Below are positions 5,460 through 13,700 of a DNA stretch of 16,643 nt, in pieces. The DNA comes from Verrucomicrobiota bacterium (GTDB lineage Bacteria; Verrucomicrobiota; Verrucomicrobiia; Chthoniobacterales; UBA10450). Each line of letters opens with the position of its first letter. Positions within the stretch are counted from its first letter, which is position 1. The DNA is taken from assembly GCA_003217835.1 (NCBI GenBank), contig QHMQ01000091.1, positions 1 to 16,643 on the forward strand. The letters are read 5' to 3'. A program made the position numbers and the translations under genes. The notes beneath the pieces were generated by a model. It was not told the origin of the DNA. It saw only the letters and a program-made list of their open reading frames with translations, and ran no database searches.

Positions 5460-7010
5460 GTGGACACATTTGCCCGGGAGACGCTCATCCGGATCACTGG
5501 AAGATCGACATATACAGATAAAACGGGCCGGAAATGGCAGCCAAACGATTTTGTTTTGTCCGCCTTACTTGAGACGCGCGATTGGAAAAATGAGCCGATG
5601 GTGCTGATCTTCGTCGGGAGACTGATTGAGCAGCTCGGACTCGATAAAACGCAGCGCCGGTTTTCATTCGCGCAATTGGCCGGTTCGGCTGAGTTGCTGC
5701 GGATCGCGAATGAGGCACGCGGGCGTAAACGTGCGGAAGAACCACTCGACAGAGTTCAGCAAGAAGCCCTTAGCGTAAGCGATCGATTGGCGATGCTCTC
5801 GAATGTGATGAACGGAAGCGCGTTTTTAATCATTCCTGCCCCGCGAAACGAAACCGACCCGTGGACGGAGCCATCGGAGTTCTCTCGCTATTACACGGAA
5901 GCACAATTCGCGCCGCTTCAAACACAACTGCAAACGCTCGTCACTGCCTATACGCAAGGAGACGGATTCAACTTTAGCAGGGCCGCGATCCAATTACGCA
6001 AAGGGCTGCGCGAATTGAGTCCAGCGATTTATCCCCAAGATCCACAATTGCGTCTCGAATATTTCTACAACCATTTCGAAGGGTTTTACCGCGCAATTTG
6101 GTGTTACGGGATTGCGCTCGTGATTTTAATCGTGGCGCATCTCCGCAAACGCGGGCGCACGTTGAGGAACATTGGCGTCGCGGTTGCAATTGTTGGTCTC
6201 GCGTTTCAGGCCAGTGGAATTGTGATGCGTTGTATGATCGCCGGACGACCGCCGGTGACGAACATGTATGAATCAATCATCTGGGTTTCATTTGCGGTGT
6301 TGTTTTTCGGGATGATCTTTTTCGCGCGCTATCGAGCTCTGGTATATTTGCTCGCGGCGCTGCCGGTAGCACTGATCGCGCTACTGCTCGTGCATCAAAT
6401 GCCAATCGCGATGCCGTCGAGCATCGATCCACTTGTGCCGGTCTTGCGCGATAATTTCTGGCTTACGATCCATGTCCTTACGATCACGCTGAGCTATGCG
6501 GCGTTCGCATTGGCAATGGGCTTCGGGCACATTCTACTCTGGCGCTACGTCCGAAATCCGACGGCAGCGAGTGCGGACGCGCCGATGCATTTCTGGCTCT
6601 ACCGCGTGCTTCAGCTCGGCGTGCTCTTGCTCGCCGCAGGCACGATTCTGGGTGGAGTCTGGGCAAATTATTCCTGGGGCAGGTTTTGGGGCTGGGATCC
6701 AAAAGAAACATGGGCATTAATCGCGCTGCTTTGTTACATCCTGACGTTGCACGGACGGCTGGCCGGTTGGTGGACCGAGTTCGGTCTCGTGGTCGCGAGC
6801 GTGGTTTGTTTTCTCGCCGTGCTAATGGCGTGGTACGGTGTGAACTTTGTGCTCGGCAAAGGGTTGCACAGTTACGGGTTCGGCATCGGCGGCGAGACCT
6901 ACGTTGCGACGTTTGTTGTTGCCGATCTTTTGTTCGTCGTGTTCACGATCTGGCGATATCGTGCGAGCAAACGCACGGTGGTTGTAGCCGGGGACGTTGT
7001 CCCCGGTTGA
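5460..7010 (+). CDS. ccsA: Cytochrome c biogenesis protein CcsA, extended form (N-terminus frameshifted)
   Basis: CcsA carries haem across the membrane and, with CcsB/ResB, attaches it to apocytochrome c (system II). Residues 1-205 form the exported region with the (GGRRKP)VDTFARETL element seen in large CcsA and CcsBA proteins. About seven or eight membrane segments follow from residue 210. The haem-handling WWD motif is at 402-418 (ANYSWGRFWGWDPKETW). Candidate axial His residues are H338 (LTIHVLTITLSYAAF) and H470 (GLHSYGFG), and PPVTNMYES is also typical. GTG 5460 is only the first start codon in this frame: conserved sequence continues upstream to 5397, and the signal peptide is in another frame at 5305-5427. 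No ResB domain is present. The last ten residues (VVVAGDVVPG) and the stop lie in palindromic repeat copy 2. Confidence 0.9.
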   Translation: MDTFARETLIRITGRSTYTDKTGRKWQPNDFVLSALLETRDWKNEPMVLIFVGRLIEQLGLDKTQRRFSFAQLAGSAELLRIANEARGRKRAEEPLDRVQQEALSVSDRLAMLSNVMNGSAFLIIPAPRNETDPWTEPSEFSRYYTEAQFAPLQTQLQTLVTAYTQGDGFNFSRAAIQLRKGLRELSPAIYPQDPQLRLEYFYNHFEGFYRAIWCYGIALVILIVAHLRKRGRTLRNIGVAVAIVGLAFQASGIVMRCMIAGRPPVTNMYESIIWVSFAVLFFGMIFFARYRALVYLLAALPVALIALLLVHQMPIAMPSSIDPLVPVLRDNFWLTIHVLTITLSYAAFALAMGFGHILLWRYVRNPTAASADAPMHFWLYRVLQLGVLLLAAGTILGGVWANYSWGRFWGWDPKETWALIALLCYILTLHGRLAGWWTEFGLVVASVVCFLAVLMAWYGVNFVLGKGLHSYGFGIGGETYVATFVVADLLFVVFTIWRYRASKRTVVVAGDVVPG

Positions 7011-7036
7011 TCCGCGGTCATCGACCGCGGCTACAA
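6982..7036. repeat. Palindromic repeat, copy 2 (TTGTAG...CTACAA, double hairpin)
   Basis: The outer stem is TTGTAG (6982-6987)/CTACAA (7031-7036). Within it are two perfect 8-bp hairpins, CCGGGGAC/GTCCCCGG (6988-6995 with 6999-7006, loop GTT) and CCGCGGTC/GACCGCGG (7012-7019 with 7023-7030, loop ATC), joined by TTGAT. The arms match copy 1. The linker contains the TGA stop of ccsA (7008-7010), and the element ends 4 bp before the convergent EIIA gene. It may also act as a bidirectional terminator or mRNA-end stabiliser. Confidence 0.85.
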
Positions 7037-7039
7037 CAA

Positions 7040-7492
7040 TTATTCCGTGGTAAGCACGTCCAAAAATTCGCGTGAAGTTTGGGCGTGAAGCAGCGCCGAT
7101 CGCGTCGCATCATCTTTTACCAGCCGGGCGAGAGTGCCAACGCAAATCAGGTAATCGTTTACCAACCGCTCTGGCACGCCAATAACGAAAATTAGTCGGG
7201 CGCGCGTTCCACTTTCGCCAAACGGAATGCCGGCGCGGCTCCGACCGATGCCAATAACGATTTGATCGACCAAATCGGTGCGCGCATGCGGAAAGGCAAC
7301 GCTGTATTCCACCACGCTGGGGTGTGCCTGTTCGCGCAGGAGCACTTGTTCGAGAAATTTTCCCGCATTGTCGATCTTCCCGTTGTTCGTGAGCAACTGG
7401 ATGATTTCGCGAACCGCGTTCGCTGGTTTGCGGGAGCGCAATTGCAGCGTCACGTCGTTTTCATCGAGAAGATCGGCCAGTGCGATAGCCAT
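7040..7492 (-). CDS. PTS EIIA domain protein, PtsN/fructose-mannitol type
   Basis: A 150-residue stand-alone EIIA (type 2) domain. SVAFPHAR contains the phospho-acceptor His69 in the family pattern hydrophobic-A-x-P-H-[GA]. The opening LADLLDENDVTLQL and the element KFLEQVLLREQAHPSVV are also standard. In transport systems such domains pass phosphate to EIIB; as single-domain EIIA-Ntr proteins they act in regulation of nitrogen, potassium or carbon metabolism. With no EIIB, EIIC or HPr gene nearby, the regulatory role is more likely, but this is inference. ATG at 7492 gives the normal N-terminus. It is transcribed divergently from the DUF2270 gene and converges on ccsA across the palindromic repeat. 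Confidence 0.85.
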   Translation of the reverse strand: MAIALADLLDENDVTLQLRSRKPANAVREIIQLLTNNGKIDNAGKFLEQVLLREQAHPSVVEYSVAFPHARTDLVDQIVIGIGRSRAGIPFGESGTRARLIFVIGVPERLVNDYLICVGTLARLVKDDATRSALLHAQTSREFLDVLTTE

Positions 7493-7510
7493 TGGTGGCA
7501 GTGAGATTTA

Positions 7511-8275
7511 TTGGATTATCCGGGCAAAGCCAGTTATCCAGTTAATCTAACAGCCGTGGCAACTGAAAAGACATCAACCGAGGCGACCGAGGAGGCAACG
7601 GTCTCGTTGCAGCGTAGCATTTACGATCCGGGTTACGTCAACGCGATGTCGCACTTTTATCGGGGCGAGATGGGCCGCATCATGGTCTGGCGGCAGCGGC
7701 TCGACATCACGACCAATTGGGCCATCACCAGCAGCACCGCCATCATTACGATCGCGTTTTCCACGCGCGGAGTGCCGCACATCATCTTCTTTTTCAATCT
7801 CGCCATCGTCTGGGTGATGCTCTGGATCGAAGCGCGCCGGTATCGGTTCTATGACGCCTTCCGCGCGCGCGTCCGCATGCTCGAGGCGCATTTCCTCGTG
7901 CCTATGGTTATGGAAAATCGGGATTTGCTTCAGGGCGAATGGAAGAAGCTGGTCTGCGAAGATCTGATTCTGCCCTGCTTTAAAATTAGTAAACTGGAGG
8001 CGATCGGACGGCGATTAAAACGAAATTACGTTTTCATTTTCATCCTCATTCTGGTGGCGTGGGTGACGAAGATTTTTCTGCACGCCGAACATGCCATGGA
8101 CAGCTTGGCTGCATTTTATAGTGCACTGCGCGTCGGTCACATCCCTTCCTGGCTGGTGGCCTTTGTTTTCGCGGGCACGTTCATCACTGTGATCACGATC
8201 ACGATTTACGTGAGCAAAAAATCCTCGGGCGAGATTTCCGAGTTCGGCACCCACCGTTCGCTCTGGCGGATTTGA
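7511..8275 (+). CDS. DUF2270 family integral membrane protein
   Basis: A predicted inner-membrane protein of unknown function. The core YVNAMSHFYRGEMGRIMVWR, then QRLDITTNWAI, is the hallmark of DUF2270. Four membrane segments are visible: two close together after the core (WAITSSTAIITIAF and IIFFFNLAIVWVMLWIEA), one at YVFIFILILVAWVTKIFL, and a last one near LVAFVFAGTFITVITITIYV. A conserved cytoplasmic stretch, RYRFYDAFRARVRMLEAHFL, lies between the pairs. The start is uncertain: TTG 7511 adds 15 residues, while GTG 7556 gives MATEKTSTEATEE and seems equally or more likely. Neither has a Shine-Dalgarno. No partner gene suggests a function. Confidence 0.8.
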   Translation: MDYPGKASYPVNLTAVATEKTSTEATEEATVSLQRSIYDPGYVNAMSHFYRGEMGRIMVWRQRLDITTNWAITSSTAIITIAFSTRGVPHIIFFFNLAIVWVMLWIEARRYRFYDAFRARVRMLEAHFLVPMVMENRDLLQGEWKKLVCEDLILPCFKISKLEAIGRRLKRNYVFIFILILVAWVTKIFLHAEHAMDSLAAFYSALRVGHIPSWLVAFVFAGTFITVITITIYVSKKSSGEISEFGTHRSLWRI

Positions 8276-8295
8276 GTAAGCCTTGAGCTTGAAGC

Positions 8296-8344
8296 TTTAA
8301 GCGAAGAGGCGGCTGATCAGGATTCTTAATACTTAACGCTTAAA
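8296..8344. other. 8-bp inverted repeat between DUF2270 gene and mazG
   Basis: TTTAAGCG (8296-8303) and CGCTTAAA (8337-8344) are perfectly complementary, with 33 nt between. The stretch is AT-rich with repeated CTTAA words. It could form a leader hairpin of mazG or be repeat debris. No T-run follows it. Confidence 0.35.
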
Positions 8345-8356
8345 ACTGCTCTAACG

Positions 8357-9121
8357 ATGCTAGAAGATTCGTTTAACAAACTCTGCGAGATCGTCACGCA
8401 ACTGCGGGCGCCGGGCGGTTGCCCATGGGATCGGGAGCAGACTAACGAATCGCTGCTGCCTGCTTTGATTGAAGAGGCTTACGAAGTAGCCGGAGCGGTA
8501 CGCGCGAATGACAGCGCAAATTTCCGCGAAGAATTGGGCGATCTTCTCCTGCTCATCGTGATGCACGCGGAAATCGCGCAGGAAGAGCACCGATTCAATA
8601 TCGACAATGTGCTCGGTGACGTGACGGAGAAGCTTGTCCGACGTCACCCGCATGTGTTTGGCAAAAGCGATGCGGGCGATAGCGGCGCGGTGCTGAAGCA
8701 ATGGGAATCGATCAAGCGCGCGGAAAAAGCGGGCAGACATTATCTTGATGGCTTGCCAGTAGCGTTGCCGGCGTTGATGCGCGCGCAAAAAGCGCAATCT
8801 AAGGCTGCGCGTGTCAATTTCGACTGGAGCGAACTGCGCGATGTGATCGCGAAAATCGAAGAAGAACTCGCCGAAACGAAATCGGCGATTGCCTCGCAAG
8901 ATCGACGAGCGATCGAGGATGAGATCGGCGATCTGCTGTTCGCGGTCGTCAATTTGGCGCGGAAATGCGACCTCGATGCCGAGAGCGCGCTGCAGTCTGC
9001 AACAGGCAAGTTTGTCGCGCGATTTAATCGAATCGAGGATGAGCTGCAGGCGCAAGGCAAACGGCTTGGCGACGTCGATCTTGCCGAGCTGGATCAAATT
9101 TGGAACCGGTTGAAGTTATAG
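8357..9121 (+). CDS. mazG: Nucleoside triphosphate pyrophosphohydrolase MazG
   Basis: A cytoplasmic all-alpha NTP pyrophosphohydrolase that converts NTPs or dNTPs to NMPs plus pyrophosphate, used in pool sanitation and linked to the stringent response. The 254 residues hold two MazG domains, as in E. coli. The first has GGCPWDREQTNESL, then EEAYEV and EELGDLLLLIVMHAEIA (the ExxE...ExxD metal site). The second has KIEEELAETKSAI and EDEIGDLLFAVVNLARK. The VRRHPHVFG linker is also diagnostic. ATG at 8357 is well placed; there is no Shine-Dalgarno. Its stop codon is the first arm of a small hairpin, and secG follows on the same strand. Confidence 0.94.
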   Translation: MLEDSFNKLCEIVTQLRAPGGCPWDREQTNESLLPALIEEAYEVAGAVRANDSANFREELGDLLLLIVMHAEIAQEEHRFNIDNVLGDVTEKLVRRHPHVFGKSDAGDSGAVLKQWESIKRAEKAGRHYLDGLPVALPALMRAQKAQSKAARVNFDWSELRDVIAKIEEELAETKSAIASQDRRAIEDEIGDLLFAVVNLARKCDLDAESALQSATGKFVARFNRIEDELQAQGKRLGDVDLAELDQIWNRLKL

Positions 9122-9134
9122 CATTGGCATGCTA
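9119..9134 (+). other. Small perfect hairpin starting at the mazG stop codon
   Basis: TAGCAT (9119-9124) and ATGCTA (9129-9134) form a 6-bp stem with a 4-nt loop. The stem begins with the TAG stop of mazG. There is no T-run. Confidence 0.4.
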
Positions 9135-9154
9135 CCAACTGAATTCGTGAGCCA

Positions 9155-9174
9155 GGAAGCCCGTGCCGGGCTCC
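9155..9174 (+). terminator. GC-rich hairpin between mazG and secG, possible terminator
   Basis: AGCCCG (9158-9163) and CGGGCT (9167-9172) form a perfect 6-bp stem with loop TGC; two more G-C pairs follow if A9157 is bulged. It lies 34-53 bp after mazG and about 45 bp before the secG start. No T-run follows, so it is at best a non-canonical terminator or an mRNA-processing structure. Confidence 0.4.
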
Positions 9175-9217
9175 GGTCATTTACAATAGAGCGACTTTGG
9201 CGATATTGCCCGTTCCG

Positions 9218-9667
9218 ATGAACCTCCTGATCAATATCCTTCTAGTGCTCTACGTGCTTGTTGCGTTGCTCATGGTGCTCGTGATTCTGATGCAACGTCC
9301 AAAGAGCGAAGGCTTGGGCGCGGCCTTTGGCGGCGCGGTCACGGAAAACATTTTCGGCGCACAAACCACCAACGTGTTGGTGAAGTTCACGGCATGGCTC
9401 GCGGGCATCTTTTTCGCGCTTACCTTTGCGTTGTCGATCCTTTATGCCCATAAGAACACGGCCACTTCTCCTGCGCCGACCACTGCTCAGCCCTCGCCGG
9501 GCTCCTCTCCCACTGCAGCGCCAAATTCCGGCGTTTTGCCTGCGGGCACTGCAACTCCAGCGACCTTGCCATCGTCGGCTGCGCAGGCCGCCGCTTCGCC
9601 AACTGCGGCGCCGGTCGAAACAGCAACGAGTCCCACGGCAACGCCGAAGTTAAAGCGCAGACCCTGA
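9218..9667 (+). CDS. secG: Protein-export membrane protein SecG with Ala/Pro/Ser/Thr-rich tail
   Basis: SecG is the small third subunit of the SecYEG translocon and aids SecA-driven export. The first 75 residues are standard: a membrane helix (LLINILLVLYVLVALLMVLV), the cytoplasmic loop MQRPKSEGLGAAFGG with conserved Gln and GxGxxFGG, and a second helix (FTAWLAGIFFALTFALSILY). The remaining ~75 residues are low-complexity Ala, Pro, Ser and Thr ending in KLKRRP, which makes the protein about twice the usual SecG length. ATG at 9218 is preferred over TTG 9197, because it starts directly before the first helix as in other SecG proteins. It ends 6 bp before the beta-propeller gene, so the two are likely co-transcribed. 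Confidence 0.92.
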   Translation: MNLLINILLVLYVLVALLMVLVILMQRPKSEGLGAAFGGAVTENIFGAQTTNVLVKFTAWLAGIFFALTFALSILYAHKNTATSPAPTTAQPSPGSSPTAAPNSGVLPAGTATPATLPSSAAQAAASPTAAPVETATSPTATPKLKRRP

Positions 9668-9673
9668 CGTCTG

Positions 9674-10717
9674 ATGCATCTGAAAGCTCTGCTGGCGTTA
9701 GGGTTTTCGGTTGCGTTGTTATGCGAGACTGTTGCCGCTGAAGAAGCGTACAAATTTCTCAATGAAATCCCGATCGGCGGCGAGGGCGGCTGGGATTATG
9801 TGACCGTCGATGCGACGGCGCGTCGCCTCTATCTCTCTCACGCGACGAAAGTCGTTGTTGTCGATCTTACGAAGAACGCCGTCACCGGGGAGATCGGCGA
9901 CACGCCCGGCGTTCACGGGCTTATCGTCGTGCTGGATCTGGAGCGCGGTTTCTCGTCGAATGGCAAGGAATCGAAAGTCAGCGTTGTCGATCTAAAGACG
10001 CTTCGCACGATTTCGAAAATAGACACCGGCGCGAATCCCGACGCGCTCGTTTACGAGCCGCGTCATGGCGAGGTTTACGTTTTCAACCACAGCGGAAATT
10101 CGGCGACGGTGATCAACGCAAAAACGGCAGGCGTAGTCAACACGATCGCGCTCGGTGGCAACCCGGAGTTCGCGGCGGCCGATAGCGCGGCAGAACGCAT
10201 TTACTGTAATGTGGAAGACAAGAGCGAAGTCGCAGTCATTGACACGGCAAAGCACGAAGTCGTCGCGCGCTGGTCACTCGCGCCGGGCACCGAGCCAACT
10301 GGAATGGCGTTCGACGCGACGCATCACCGGTTGTTCGTCGGCTGTCATAACAAATTGATGGCGATGCTCGACACTGAAACTGGGAAAGTTGTTGCCACGG
10401 TGCCGATCGGCGCCGGCGTTGATGGCTGCGCGTTCGACGGCACGACGCAACTTGCATTTGCATCATGCGGCGATGGGACCACGACGATCGCGAAAGAAGA
10501 AACTCCGCAGAAGCTTACAACCATTCAAACGCTCAAAACTGAGCGCGGCGCACGAACGATCGCCCTCGATCCGCAGACGCATCGGATCTATTTGCCGACG
10601 GCGCAATTTCATCCGCCGCCTTCGCCAGCGCCCAGTGTATCTCCAGGCCGGCCGATGATTGTGCCGAACACGTTGAAGCTTTTGGTTTACGGCCAGGCCG
10701 AGTCGGCGAAACCCTAA
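9674..10717 (+). CDS. Secreted YncE-like beta-propeller protein
   Basis: A signal peptide (MHLKALLALGFSVALLCETVAAEE, cleavage probably after the Ala pair) precedes about seven 40-residue repeats. These show the pattern GxWDYVTVD...RRLYLSHATKVVVVDLTK, ANPDALVYEP, GGNPEFAAAD and LAPGTEPTGMAFD, which is the YncE / 40-residue YVTN beta-propeller family. Such proteins are periplasmic or cell-surface; some bind DNA or quinoprotein partners, but most have no assigned activity. A Pro-rich loop sits near the end (HPPPSPAPSVSPGRP). The gene follows secG by 6 bp and converges with the RND gene across 6 bp; I see no terminator there. Confidence 0.86.
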   Translation: MHLKALLALGFSVALLCETVAAEEAYKFLNEIPIGGEGGWDYVTVDATARRLYLSHATKVVVVDLTKNAVTGEIGDTPGVHGLIVVLDLERGFSSNGKESKVSVVDLKTLRTISKIDTGANPDALVYEPRHGEVYVFNHSGNSATVINAKTAGVVNTIALGGNPEFAAADSAAERIYCNVEDKSEVAVIDTAKHEVVARWSLAPGTEPTGMAFDATHHRLFVGCHNKLMAMLDTETGKVVATVPIGAGVDGCAFDGTTQLAFASCGDGTTTIAKEETPQKLTTIQTLKTERGARTIALDPQTHRIYLPTAQFHPPPSPAPSVSPGRPMIVPNTLKLLVYGQAESAKP

Positions 10718-10723
10718 CGAGTG

Positions 10724-13700
10724 TCACTCCGGTCGCTTACCGGCCGCTCTTGGCTCGAAGAGGGCAAGCAGTGCAGGCAGCACGATTAACACGAGCGGCA
10801 ACGAAAAAATTAGTCCCGAGATAATGGCGATCGCCAGCGGCTGCTGCATGGCGGAACCGTGACCGATGCCGAGCGCTAACGGCGATAGCGCCAGGATCGC
10901 CGCGAAAGTGGTCATCAAAATCGCGCGCATCCGATTGATTCCGGCGAGAACGAAGCGGTCGCCGCTGGCAGGCAACGAAAGAAATTCAGAGTAATAGAAA
11001 ATCGCGATCTCGGTGACGATGCCGACGATCATGGTCATGCCCATCCGGGAGGTGATGTTGAATTCGGTGCCAGTGACCCAGAGGCCGATGAAGACTCCGG
11101 CGACGGCGAAAAGCGGGATGAGCAACATCGCGATGGCGACCCGGAAATTTTCATAGAGAAAAAGCAGGAGCAGAAACACGAGGACGATTGCGGCGATCAA
11201 AATGATCGTTAGGCCACGGAAGGCGATTTGTTGTTGTTCGTAAAGGCCGCCGAAAGTGTAGAGCACGTTGTTGGGAATGACGCCGGATCTGGCGAGCGTC
11301 CGTTTCACATCGCTTACCGTCGAGCCGAGATCGCGGCCGCTGATGCGCGCGGTCACTGCGACCATGCGTTTGAGATCGTCGCGCATGATCTCGGGTTCGC
11401 CGCTGACAGGGACGAGCGTGGCCACGCGTTTGAGTGGAAACAAATGGCCGTCGGGCGCGCGCAAAAGAAGATTGTCGATGTTGCGCATGGTGTCGCGCGC
11501 GTCTCGCGGAATCCAAACACGGACGCCGATCAACTTCGGCCCTTGTTGAATGTGGGTGGTCACGTTGCCGGTCAAGAAATCATCAAGCGCTTTGGTGATC
11601 GCCTCCGGGTCCATGCCTTCGAGGCCGGCCTTTACGCGATCGACCTGAATGTTGAGCGCGTCGCCTGCCGGCACGATTCCGTTCTTAACCTCGACTACGC
11701 CGCGAACTTTCGAAATCGTGTCGGCCACTCGCGGCGGAAGCGTGCGCAGGAGTTGTTCGTCATCGGAATAAAGCTTGATCTCAATCGGCTGTGGCACGCT
11801 GGTGAGATCGCCGATCAAATCTTCCATCAATTGCAGCAGCTCGACCTGAAGACCGGGAATATGCTTTTCGATTTCACCGCGAACATCGTCCATCACCTCT
11901 TCAATTCCGCGGCGCGGGAACGGCTTTAAGCGAACGAAAAAGTCGCCCGTATTCGCCTCGGTGACGCCGCCACCGAGCTGCAAGCCGGTGCGGCGCGAGT
12001 AGGTCTGCACTTCCGGCGTTTCTTGCAGCACCGATTCGACCTGGCGAAGAAGGCGGTCGGTTTCCTCGAGCGAAGTCCCTGGCGGGGAAATGTAATCGAG
12101 AATAAACCCACCTTCGTCCATCACCGGCATGAAGCCGGAGCCGACGTTCTTAAATGCGATGAAACCAAGCAACAACAGCGGAACCAAAAACAAGGCGACG
12201 AATAGCGGACGCCGGAGAAGGCGTTGCATCTTCTCGCGATAAACTTCGTGCACGCGGCGCGTGAAAGTTCCGCGCTCCTCAAGCTCAGTGTCTTTTTGTT
12301 TCAGCAATGTCGCACACAGGATCGGCACGGCCAGCCACGCGACAACGAACGAGATGATGAGGCTCGCGGCCATCGTCAGGGAAAGCGCTTTAAAAAATGC
12401 GCCGGTGACTCCAGTTAGAAATGCCAGGGGCGTGAAAATGATGATCGTTGCTGCGGAAGAACCAGCCAGCGGGTTGGTAAATTCGCTGGCCGCGCTCAAA
12501 ACTCGCGTGCGAGGATCGCCTTCACGCATGCCGCGGACGCGACGAACGATATGTTCCACCATCACGATCGCGTCATCGATGATGAGCCCAACGGCAGCGG
12601 CCATGCCGCCGAGAGTCATGATGTTGAAACTCATTTTCAGCGCGTAAAGAAGCACGATCGTAGCAGCGAGCACGACCGGCACAGTCATGGTCGCGATCAA
12701 AGTGACTTTCCAATCGCGGAGAAAGATAAGCAGGACGAACGCGGCAAGAGCGATGCCGATAAGCACTGCGTCGCGGGTGCTGTGTTCGGATGCGGTGATC
12801 AGGTCGCCTTGATCGTACCAGTCGGCGATCTTTACTCCTTCGGGAATTTGTTTCTTGATTTCGCGTAACTTCGTCTTGATGCCGCGCGCGATATCGACCG
12901 TGTTTCCAGACGGCTGCTGATAAACCTGGAAAAGCACGGCGTCGCGGCCATCGGCGGTCACGCGAATCCATTGCGGCTCGGTTGAATGCTCAACCGCGGC
13001 CACGTCATCGAGCAGAACCACCCCGTCGGGATTTGAGCGCAGCACTGTGTGCTCGATTTCGTCGAACTTCTTGAAACGCGTGTCCGAAACGACAAGGTAA
13101 AGTTTGTCGTACTGTTCGAGGCGGCCGACCGCGACCAAAACATTCGACGCCGAGAGTGCGCTGGCGACTTCGGCCAGCGTCATCTTGAACGATTGCAATT
13201 TGTCTGGATCGACAGTCACCCGGTATTCTTCGACGCGACCCCCTTGAACGCTCACACGGGCGACGCCTTGAACGGTGGAAAGTGCGGGCCGCAATGTGTA
13301 CAGCGCCAGATCGCGCAACTCAACCAGCGAATGCGAATCGGAAGTGAGGCTGTAGGCGATCACCGGGAACACAGTCGGATCCATGCGCTCGACTTCGAAC
13401 GAAGTACCGGACGGCAGGCTCGGCAGAATCTTGTTCACCTGCGACTGGCATTGGAGCATGGCGGCCACCATGTCTTCGCCCCAATCAAAATTGACTGAGA
13501 TTTCTGCCGTGCCGCGGCTGGTTGTCGATCTGATGCTGCGCACGCCTGGAATCGCGCGCACGGCTTCCTCGACCGGCGTCGTGACTTCAACGGTCATCCG
13601 CTCGGCGGGGCGATCCCCGGCATCGAGCGTGACGCGAACGCGCGGGAAACTCACCCGTGGAAAAAGCGCAACCGGCAGAAAAAAACTGGCAACCGCGCCG

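Noticed and set aside
8360..9097. Long open frame antisense to mazG (245 codons)
   Set aside because: It lies wholly opposite a well-conserved gene, has no recognisable motifs and is rich in Arg/His/Phe, as expected from reading the opposite strand of this codon usage.
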